From assembly GCA_025359165.1 (NCBI GenBank), contig JANYHG010000113.1, forward strand, positions 1-32,498: 32,498 nucleotides of DNA, in the 5' to 3' direction. Source of the stretch: Hyphomicrobiaceae bacterium (GTDB taxonomy: Bacteria; Pseudomonadota; Alphaproteobacteria; Rhizobiales; Hyphomicrobiaceae). The notes beneath the pieces were generated by a model. That model made no database searches. It was not told the origin of the DNA and saw only the letters and a list, made by a program, of their open reading frames with translations. The position numbers and the translations under genes are program-made. This document shows, one piece after another, positions 7,847 to 14,430 of the stretch (the first letter of the stretch is position 1; each line of letters begins with the position of its first letter).

Positions 7847-8584
7847 ATGCAAGGACTTGCGTTACCGATGGTAGCGGGCGCAGCGATGCCCTCGGACAGT
7901 GCTTTTGCGACGCTGATCCTGGTCCTTGGCCCACTGCTACTCGGCTATCTTTTCGGCTCGATCCCTTTTGGCCTGCTGCTGACCAAAGCTGCCGGCCTTG
8001 GCGACATTAGGCGTATCGGCTCGGGCAACATCGGCGCGACCAATGTTCTGCGCACCGGCAACAAGGGCCTGGCGGCGGCCACGCTCCTTTTGGACGCTCT
8101 TAAGGCGACCGTTGCCGTGCTGGCGGTCCACTGGCTGCTGAAACGGTATTGGCAGTTTCCTGTCGACTATATGATCGGTACCGAGCCCAGTCTGGCGATA
8201 TCGGGTTATTCGGATGCTCACCGCGCTTACGTCCTCGCCGCCATGGCTGGTTTTGGTGCCTTTCTCGGACATCTCTATCCGCTTTGGCTCGGGTTCAAAG
8301 GCGGCAAGGGCGTCGCGACTTATATCGGCGCAGCGGTCGGCATTTATTGGCCGGCGGCGCTCATGTATTGTGGCATCTGGATCTTGACGGTGCTGCTGGC
8401 GCGCACCTCGTCGCTGGCAGCGCTGACGGCCTGCGCTGTTGCGCCGCTCTACCCGTTGATCCTCGGCGATTGGTTTGTCGGTGGCCTTCTGATGATCATG
8501 TCGATTTTTGTTTTCCTCAAACACGGCGCTAATATTGCGCGCCTCAGAGCCGGAACGGAACCGAAGATTGGCGCGAAAGGCTGA
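7847..8584 (+). CDS. plsY: Acyl-phosphate:glycerol-3-phosphate acyltransferase
   Basis: PlsY transfers the acyl group from acyl phosphate to glycerol-3-phosphate, making lysophosphatidic acid, the first step of phospholipid synthesis, in the inner membrane. The family motifs are clear: GYLFGSIPFGLLL in the first membrane helix, GSGNIGATNVLRTGNKG in the first loop, GHLYPLWLGFKGGKGVAT in the middle, and repeated hydrophobic segments consistent with about five to seven helices. A hydrophilic insertion (WQFPVDYMIG...) follows the second helix. The start is uncertain: ATGs at 7826, 7847, 7868 and 7886 are in frame; 7847 has the G-rich GGGGGCGGG upstream, but 7886 would give the most family-like N-terminus. 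dprA follows with near overlap, the usual Hyphomicrobiales order. Confidence 0.93.
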   Translation: MQGLALPMVAGAAMPSDSAFATLILVLGPLLLGYLFGSIPFGLLLTKAAGLGDIRRIGSGNIGATNVLRTGNKGLAAATLLLDALKATVAVLAVHWLLKRYWQFPVDYMIGTEPSLAISGYSDAHRAYVLAAMAGFGAFLGHLYPLWLGFKGGKGVATYIGAAVGIYWPAALMYCGIWILTVLLARTSSLAALTACAVAPLYPLILGDWFVGGLLMIMSIFVFLKHGANIARLRAGTEPKIGAKG

Positions 8585-9818
8585 ACCGACGCAGCTTCCG
8601 CTCCATTTGACGCCGGCGCCCCTGCCGCAGGCCGCGCTCGACGACGCGCAGCGGTTGGCGTGCCTGCGCCTGATCCGCTCCGAAAATATCGGCCCGGTGA
8701 CGTTTCGCGAGTTGATCAACCGCTTCGGCGGCGCGGGCCGCGCGCTCGAGGCCCTCCCCGAACTGTCGCGACGCGGTGGGCGTGGCAAGCCCTTGCGCAT
8801 TTGTCCCGTCGATGTCGCCGAAGCCGAACTGGAGGCTGCCGAAAGGATCGGTGCCCGGCCACTATTCACCATCGAGCCGGACTACCCTCCGCTGCTCGCG
8901 CATCTGGAAATGCCCCCGCCCTTGATTTATGCCAAAGGGCGGCTGGCGCTGCTGACCGCACCCTGCATCGCCATCGTCGGCTCACGCGATGCGTCGGCGG
9001 CCGGACGCACGCTCACGCGCACCCTCGCCCGCGAACTCGGCGCTGCAGACTTTGTGATCGTCTCCGGCCTGGCCCGCGGCATCGACGCCGAAGCGCATTT
9101 GGCCTCGCTCGAAACCGGCACGATCGCCGTCCTCGCCGGCGGCGTCGACATCGTCTATCCGCCCGAACACACAGCGCTCCATGAGCAGATCGGCGACGTC
9201 GGCTGCCTCGTTGCCGAAATGCCGCCGGGATTTATCCCCCGTGGCCAAGACTTTCCGCGCCGCAATCGTATTATCTCGGGCATCGCCAACGCGGTTGTCG
9301 TCATCGAGGCCGCCAAACGGTCGGGAACTTTGATCACCGCGCGCATGGCGGCCGAGCAAGGGCGCGAAGTATTCGCTGTCCCTGGCCACCCCCTCGACCC
9401 ACGCGCCGAAGGCACCAACCACCTTCTTAAAACCGGCGCGACCTTGGTCACCTCAGCAGCCGACATTCTCCAAGTGCTTGGTCCGTCGCTTGCCCCGCGC
9501 TTCAGCTTCCGCGAGCCCTATGTAAGCGCCGACGCGTTCATGACCGACGATCCCTACCACCTGAGGGTGCAAGCAAATCAGGCGGAGACGAAGCCGGAAA
9601 CTTCATCTCCGCCATATAACGCGGACAGTGAGCGGGCGCGTGTGCTCGCCGTGCTCGGGCCCTCGCCCGTCAATATCGACGAGCTGGTGCGGGTAACAGG
9701 CCTATCCGTACGCGTTATTCAAGCGGCCATACTCGAACTGTCCCTGGCAGGACGCATCGAAAGGCATGGCCATAATCTGGTGTCGCTGATCAGTGCGCCG
9801 GACGGCGCTCGAAATTGA
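8568..9818 (+). CDS. dprA: DNA processing protein DprA
   Basis: DprA binds incoming single-stranded DNA during transformation and loads RecA. The protein has an N-terminal SAM-like region (RLACLRLIRSENIGPVTFRELINRFGG), a Rossmann-type core with IAIVGSRDASAAG, SGLARGIDAEAH, AVLAGGVDIVYPPEH, and the long conserved RRNRIISGIANAVVVIEA followed by SGTLITARMAAEQGREVFAVPG. The C-terminal 70 residues form the winged-helix DML1-like domain. No ATG exists near the N-terminus, so translation probably starts at a TTG; 8568 is chosen because it overlaps the plsY end (8584) and gives a family-like length of 416 residues; TTG at 8508 or 8535 are alternatives. Downstream, a small convergent gene abuts it with only one base between the stops. 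Confidence 0.93.
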   Translation: MARKAEPTQLPLHLTPAPLPQAALDDAQRLACLRLIRSENIGPVTFRELINRFGGAGRALEALPELSRRGGRGKPLRICPVDVAEAELEAAERIGARPLFTIEPDYPPLLAHLEMPPPLIYAKGRLALLTAPCIAIVGSRDASAAGRTLTRTLARELGAADFVIVSGLARGIDAEAHLASLETGTIAVLAGGVDIVYPPEHTALHEQIGDVGCLVAEMPPGFIPRGQDFPRRNRIISGIANAVVVIEAAKRSGTLITARMAAEQGREVFAVPGHPLDPRAEGTNHLLKTGATLVTSAADILQVLGPSLAPRFSFREPYVSADAFMTDDPYHLRVQANQAETKPETSSPPYNADSERARVLAVLGPSPVNIDELVRVTGLSVRVIQAAILELSLAGRIERHGHNLVSLISAPDGARN

Positions 9819-9819
9819 A

Positions 9820-10035
9820 CTACTGCTGATTGCGTTTGATGGCGCGATGTGCGCAACCCAGAAGGTCAGCCACACCTTCCATGCGCTTCAATACCGCCAG
9901 CTCCTCGAGCTCTAGCACCATGTCCGCCATGTAATTCAACAGATCACGATCAGAGATATTTCCGACGCCGCCGGGATTGCTTGAACCGCAATTAAAACCT
10001 AAGGTGGAAACATTAGCGCGACCACTATCTTGCAT
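9820..10035 (-). CDS. Small conserved hypothetical protein
   Basis: This 71-residue protein has GGGGAG seven bases before its ATG, a strong start signal. The N-terminal 25 residues are Gly/Ser/Asn-rich and likely disordered. The remainder (DRDLLNYMADMVLELEELAV then ADLLGCAHRAIKRNQQ) predicts two amphipathic helices and resembles, from memory, short alphaproteobacterial proteins with a YxxDMLLEL-type helix of unknown function. It is cytoplasmic by appearance. It is transcribed away from topA, and its stop meets the dprA stop tail to tail with one base between. No function is assigned. Confidence 0.68.
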   Translation of the reverse strand: MQDSGRANVSTLGFNCGSSNPGGVGNISDRDLLNYMADMVLELEELAVLKRMEGVADLLGCAHRAIKRNQQ

Positions 10036-10342
10036 TTTCGCTCCCCGGCGCTTTTCACATTCGGTCCGTGACCATCCTTAACGCGAAGATCTGTTTGTTG
10101 CAACTAAGAATTGCATTTATACATAAAACAACCGCAATGCTGATCTGCATTTGTTGCATGACGCCGTTCGCCGTCAATTTGACAGGGAACGCGGCTTCAA
10201 CCATGGTCCGCCCAATTTCCCGACTGCGCCATGCTGGAGTTGCCTTGGTTAACACGAGGCGGCCATCGCATCGGTGCCCATCAACACAAGGACGCGCAGG
10301 CCCGCCGCTTCGTCGCAGTGGATCCGGCACGAATGGCTCGAC
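10036..10342. other. Divergent intergenic region upstream of topA
   Basis: I see no gene in this 307-base stretch. It is the most A+T-rich part of the surrounding sequence, especially 10080-10150, as expected for a region holding promoters for topA (plus) and the small minus-strand gene. TTGCA/TGCAA words recur several times (around 10098, 10111, 10133, 10148), a possible regulator-binding pattern or chance. Confidence 0.45.
10098..10125 (+). promoter_or_regulatory. Candidate sigma-70-like promoter for topA
   Basis: TTGCAA (10098-10103) and TACATA (10120-10125) are separated by 16 bases and resemble -35 and -10 boxes. The position implies a 5' leader of about 210 bases before the topA ATG. 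The call rests only on consensus resemblance within an A+T-rich patch. Confidence 0.3.
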
Positions 10343-13129
10343 ATGAATGTTTTGATCGTGGAGTCGGCGGCTAAAGCCAAGACAATCAACAAATATCTGG
10401 GCGACGGCTACCACGTCATCGCCTCCTACGGCCATGTCCGCGATCTGCCGTCGAAAGATGGCTCCGTCGAGCCCGACAACGACTTCGCGATGCACTGGTC
10501 GCAGGACGACGATCGCTCGCGCAAGGTGATGAAAGAGATCACCGACGCGGTCAAAAAAGCCAGCAAGCTCATTCTCGCGACCGACCCTGATCGCGAGGGT
10601 GAAGCAATTTCCTGGCATCTGCTTGAAGTGCTAAGTCAACGCAAAGCGATCAAGGCCGGCATGCCGGTCGAACGCGTCACATTCAACGCCATCACCAAGC
10701 AGGCCGTGATGGAGGCGATCGCCAATCCGCGCCAGATCGACGGGCCGCTCGTCGACGCCTATCTCGCACGGCGCGCGCTCGATTATCTGGTCGGCTTTAC
10801 GTTGTCGCCCGTGCTTTGGCGCAAGCTGCCGGGAGCGCGTTCGGCCGGCCGCGTGCAGTCGGTGGCGCTGCGGCTGATCTGCGACCGCGAAGCCGAGATC
10901 GAAGCCTTCAAGACCGACGAGTACTGGAGTATCGAAGCACTCCTCAAAACCGCCAGGAACGAGGATGTACGCGCACGGCTGACGGCGGTCGCCGGCAAGC
11001 GTCTGGCCAAGCTCGACATCAAGGACGAAGCCTCCGCGACCGCGATCAAAACCGCTGTCGAGGGCGGCGAATTCCGTATTGCGTCCGTCGACAAGAAGGC
11101 CGCCAAGCGCAATCCCTACGCGCCGTTCATGACCTCGACGCTGCAGATGGATGCCTCGCGCAAGCTCGGATTTTCGTCCAAGCAGACCATGAACATCGCC
11201 CAGCGCCTCTATGAAGGCATCGATATCGGGGGCGAAACAACCGGCCTCATCACTTACATGCGTACCGACGGCGTCGACATCGTGCCGGAGGCCGTGGTCC
11301 ACATCCGCGATCTGATCCGCGCCGAGTACGGTGATAAATACACGCCCTTCGCCCGTGAATATAAAACCAAGGCCAAGAACGCGCAGGAAGCCCACGAAGC
11401 CATTCGTCCGACCGATCCAACACGCACGCCGGACAGCCTGAAGCGCGCTTTGGACAAGGATCAGCTCGCCCTCTACGATCTGATCTGGAAACGTACCATC
11501 GCCAGCCAGATGGCCTCCGCCGAACTCGAGCAGACGGCGGCCGAAATCGAGGTCAAAGGCCGCGACGGCAAGGCTTACGGCTTTCGCGCCAACGGTTCGG
11601 TCATTGCATTCGATGGCTTCCTCCGGGTCTATGAAGAAGGCCGCGATGCCCGCGTGCGCGTCATCGACAAAGGCAAGGACGACGCCGAAGACGATGCCGA
11701 CGACAGCCGCCGTCTCCCCCCGCTGGCCGTCGCCGACAAGCTGGCACCAAAGCAGATCGACGCCGATCAGCATTTCACCCAACCGCCCCCCCGCTTCCAG
11801 GAAGGCAGCCTGATCAAGCGCATGGAAGAGCTCGGCATCGGGCGTCCGTCGACCTACACCTCGACGATGGCGGTGCTGATCGAACGCGACTACATGCGCA
11901 TGGATAAGAAGCAGCTTGTCCCCGAGGATAAAGGACGCCTCGTCACCGCGTTTCTCGAAAGCTTCTTCAAGCGCTATGTCGAATACGATTTCACGGCCGA
12001 TCTGGAAGAGAAACTCGACCTCATCTCCGACGGCACGCTGAAGTGGAAGAACGTACTGCGCGACTTCTGGCGCGACTTCATCGGTTCGGTCGAGGAGATC
12101 AAGGAACTGCGCATCACGCAGGTTCTCGATGCGCTGAACGACCTGCTCGGGCCGCACATCTTTCCCGCCAAGGCGGACGGCGGCAATCCCCGGCTCTGCC
12201 CGAAGTGCGGCCAGGGTCAACTCAGCCTCAAGATCTCTCCCAAGAACGGCGCGTTCATCGGCTGCGGCCGTTACCCCGACTGCAATTTCACCCGCCAGCT
12301 CGCGCAAACCGGTGAAGCGGGCGAGGCCGCCGCACTCGACGGCACCGTTTTGGGCGTAGATCCCGACAGCGGCAAGGAAGTGACGTTGCGCAACGGCCGC
12401 TTCGGCGCATACGTGCAGTTGGGCGAAGCCGAAGTCGCGCCCGAACAAGATGAGCCCAAAGCCAAATCCAAAGCCAAGAAGCCGCCGAAACCGAAAATGA
12501 TCCAGCCTAAGCGGTCGTCGCTGCCACGCGGCTGGGAGCCGGCGTCGATGGATCTGGAACGCGCGTTGAAGCTGCTCAATTTACCCCGCCTGATCGGCGA
12601 CCATCCCGAAACCAAGACGCCGATCACGGCGGCGCTCGGCCGCTTCGGGCCCTATGTCAAACACGACGGAACGTACGCCAGCGTCGAGAGCATCGAAGAA
12701 GTATTCGACATCGGCATCAACCGCGCTGTGACCGTGCTAGCCGAAAAGCGTGCAGGCGGCGGCAAGGGCCGCTTCCAGCGCGCCAAACCGACCGTCCTCG
12801 CGTCTTTGGGCGAGCATCCGGCGGCCGGCGGCAACGTCGAAGTGCTCGAAGGCAAATACGGTGCCTACGTCAGCCACAACGGCGTCAATGCCACCGTCAC
12901 GAAAGGGATAGAGCCTGCCAAGCTGACCATGGAGGAGGCCATGCGCCTGCTCGACGAGCGCATCGCCAAGGGCGGCGGGCCGAAAGCCAAGAAGGGCGGC
13001 AAGAAAGTGCCTGTGAAAAAACCGGATGATGGCGACAGCGTCCGACCGGCCGCGAAGAAAGTCGCCGCCAAGAAGGCCCCCGCGAAAAAGAAAGCCGCAC
13101 CTGCCAAAGCGAAAGCCGCAGCCGAGTAA
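10343..13129 (+). CDS. topA: DNA topoisomerase I
   Basis: Type IA topoisomerase relaxes negative supercoils by a transient phosphotyrosine link. The 928-residue protein begins MNVLIVESAAKAKTI, the Toprim start, with the acidic metal triad region DPDREGE at about 81-87. The active-site tyrosine lies in GLITYMRTDG at about residue 305 (codon 11255-11257). One C4 zinc module (CPKCG...CGRYPDC) follows the catalytic core, then further C-terminal topoisomerase repeats (NGRFGAYV, LGRFGPYVKHD, GKYGAYVSHNG). The last 40 residues are a Lys/Ala-rich tail (KKVAAKKAPAKKKAAP), common in Hyphomicrobiales and likely DNA-binding. The start is placed at the ATG giving the canonical N-terminus; an upstream in-frame start would add 23 unlike residues. 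It follows dprA, with a small gene on the opposite strand between. Confidence 0.96.
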   Translation: MNVLIVESAAKAKTINKYLGDGYHVIASYGHVRDLPSKDGSVEPDNDFAMHWSQDDDRSRKVMKEITDAVKKASKLILATDPDREGEAISWHLLEVLSQRKAIKAGMPVERVTFNAITKQAVMEAIANPRQIDGPLVDAYLARRALDYLVGFTLSPVLWRKLPGARSAGRVQSVALRLICDREAEIEAFKTDEYWSIEALLKTARNEDVRARLTAVAGKRLAKLDIKDEASATAIKTAVEGGEFRIASVDKKAAKRNPYAPFMTSTLQMDASRKLGFSSKQTMNIAQRLYEGIDIGGETTGLITYMRTDGVDIVPEAVVHIRDLIRAEYGDKYTPFAREYKTKAKNAQEAHEAIRPTDPTRTPDSLKRALDKDQLALYDLIWKRTIASQMASAELEQTAAEIEVKGRDGKAYGFRANGSVIAFDGFLRVYEEGRDARVRVIDKGKDDAEDDADDSRRLPPLAVADKLAPKQIDADQHFTQPPPRFQEGSLIKRMEELGIGRPSTYTSTMAVLIERDYMRMDKKQLVPEDKGRLVTAFLESFFKRYVEYDFTADLEEKLDLISDGTLKWKNVLRDFWRDFIGSVEEIKELRITQVLDALNDLLGPHIFPAKADGGNPRLCPKCGQGQLSLKISPKNGAFIGCGRYPDCNFTRQLAQTGEAGEAAALDGTVLGVDPDSGKEVTLRNGRFGAYVQLGEAEVAPEQDEPKAKSKAKKPPKPKMIQPKRSSLPRGWEPASMDLERALKLLNLPRLIGDHPETKTPITAALGRFGPYVKHDGTYASVESIEEVFDIGINRAVTVLAEKRAGGGKGRFQRAKPTVLASLGEHPAAGGNVEVLEGKYGAYVSHNGVNATVTKGIEPAKLTMEEAMRLLDERIAKGGGPKAKKGGKKVPVKKPDDGDSVRPAAKKVAAKKAPAKKKAAPAKAKAAAE

Positions 13130-13143
13130 ATCTAATTTCGTCT

Positions 13144-13167
13144 CGCACATGCGAAGCCACATGTGCG
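13144..13167 (+). terminator. Hairpin downstream of topA (first of two)
   Basis: Perfect 8-bp arms CGCACATG and CATGTGCG flank an 8-nt loop, beginning 15 bases after the topA stop. No T-tract follows, so it would be a non-canonical terminator or an mRNA 3' stabiliser. Confidence 0.4.
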
Positions 13168-13185
13168 GATACACGAGATTGTGGT

Positions 13186-13204
13186 CGCCGACGCCTTGTC
13201 GGCG
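13186..13204 (+). terminator. Hairpin downstream of topA (second of two)
   Basis: Perfect 7-bp arms CGCCGAC and GTCGGCG flank a 5-nt loop (GCCTT). It follows the first hairpin by 18 bases, so the pair could act together to end topA transcription before the formate dehydrogenase locus. No T-tract follows. Confidence 0.4.
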
Positions 13205-13279
13205 CACCGTCTATCATGGCACAGATAAGGCGGAACCGCAGTCGGTCTAAGCCTGAGTTTATAATCCGGCAGATCGGCT

Positions 13280-13960
13280 GTGGATCGTACGAGCCAGTAC
13301 GGGCAGGATAGCAGGGCGGGCAAGATCGACGTGACGCTGATCGAGACAGATCGCGCAAGCGTGTCGAGCATTGAGAGCAGCTTGTCTGAAGAAGACGAAC
13401 TGCGCGCCTCTTTCTATCGCATGCTCGCCGTTGTCCTGTCGGCACCGCCATCCTCGGCCCTCCTCGCTGCGTGCGCCAGCCTTCAAGCTGGCGACAGCCC
13501 TTTCGGCAAAGCGGTCGCAACACTGGCCGTAGCCGCGCGCCTCTCCGACCCTGCCGCGCTCGCCACCGAATATCACACGCTTTTCGTCGGGCTCGGCCGC
13601 GGCGAACTGGTGCCCTACGGCTCCTATTATCTGACTGGCTTTCTACAGGAAAAACCGCTCGCGAAGCTCCGCCAAGACATGGCCCGGTTGGGCGTTCGAC
13701 AAGCCGCCGATAATCCCGATCCGGAAGACCACATCGCTGCCGTGCTGGATACGATGGCCGGCCTGATCGACGGCCGTTTCGGCGCGCCGCTGTGCCTGCA
13801 CGACCAGAAGCAGTTCTTCACCCAACACATCGCCGCGTGGGCACCGATCTTTTTCCAGGATCTCGAACGCGTTGCGCATTCTTCTTTCTACGCCGCCGCC
13901 GGATCGCTGGGACGCGCGTTTTTGAGTTTGGAGACCGACGCGTTCGCGATGGAACCTTGA
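13280..13960 (+). CDS. TorD/DmsD-family molybdoenzyme chaperone
   Basis: TorD-type chaperones bind the twin-arginine leader and apo-form of a molybdenum enzyme until its cofactor is inserted. The all-helical 226-residue protein shows family landmarks: SEEDELRASFYRMLAVVLSAPP at the start of the fold, the signature EYHTLFVGLGRGELVPYGSYYLTG at about 93-116, then DPEDHIAAVLDTMAGLI and a helical C-terminus. Its position before a Tat-exported formate dehydrogenase makes FdhA the likely client. The start is uncertain: GTG at 13280 gives about 36 residues ahead of the conserved fold and lacks a clear Shine-Dalgarno; GTG at 13331 is an alternative. There are no membrane segments or signal peptide. Confidence 0.88.
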   Translation: MDRTSQYGQDSRAGKIDVTLIETDRASVSSIESSLSEEDELRASFYRMLAVVLSAPPSSALLAACASLQAGDSPFGKAVATLAVAARLSDPAALATEYHTLFVGLGRGELVPYGSYYLTGFLQEKPLAKLRQDMARLGVRQAADNPDPEDHIAAVLDTMAGLIDGRFGAPLCLHDQKQFFTQHIAAWAPIFFQDLERVAHSSFYAAAGSLGRAFLSLETDAFAMEP

Positions 13961-14097
13961 GATCGTAGAGTTTTGAATAGCGCCTGCCGATAGAAGTTTG
14001 TGATTTCAGACTTCCTTTTACTTTCCTTTGTTGACCTATTTTCCTGACAATTCGACCGCTGATCATGGGCCCTCGTCGGCCCACATGGAGACGACGC

Positions 14098-14316
14098 ATG
14101 CGTGACTTCAAAGCAAACGTGCTCAAAGACGATCCCGCGGCTGCCGTGGCTGATCGCCGTGGTTTCCTGAAATTTGCCGGCGCGGGCGTCGTCACGGGCA
14201 GCGCCACAGTTCTCGGCGCAGCGACCGTCGTCGCCAAACCTGCGGAAACCACGACGTCGGAAGCCGGCTATCGTGAGACCGACCACATCCGCCGCTACTA
14301 CGACAGCGCACGCTGA
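14098..14316 (+). CDS. Small Tat-leader protein of the formate dehydrogenase region
   Basis: The 72-residue product carries a twin-arginine leader, DRRGFLKFAGAG at about residues 19-30, followed by a hydrophobic Ala/Val-rich stretch and a short mature tail ending GYRETDHIRRYYDSAR. This matches the family known as formate dehydrogenase region Tat target, which is found next to fdhA and whose role is unresolved. GGAG lies seven bases before the ATG, supporting this start over an upstream in-frame one at 14065. It is 137 bases after the chaperone gene and 114 bases ahead of fdhA on the same strand. The near-identical leader in FdhA (DRRGFLRTSG) suggests both use the same export and quality-control path, which is inference. 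Confidence 0.86.
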   Translation: MRDFKANVLKDDPAAAVADRRGFLKFAGAGVVTGSATVLGAATVVAKPAETTTSEAGYRETDHIRRYYDSAR

Positions 14317-14430
14317 AGCCGAAACGCTCGCCGGCCGGTTCACGTCGCCACGTGTAGCCGCTCGCCACGATGACGCGCCAGATCAAGAATACGCGCCAGA
14401 TTAATGGCCAAGACTTTCAGGGAGTGCGCA

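Noticed and set aside
10068-10346. 92-codon plus-strand frame upstream of topA
   Set aside because: It lies in an A+T-rich promoter-like region, overlaps the topA start in another frame and has no recognisable features.
10631-12448. 605-codon open frame on the minus strand opposite topA
   Set aside because: It mirrors topA codon structure in a G+C-rich genome, shows no domain motifs, and topA on the other strand is unmistakable.
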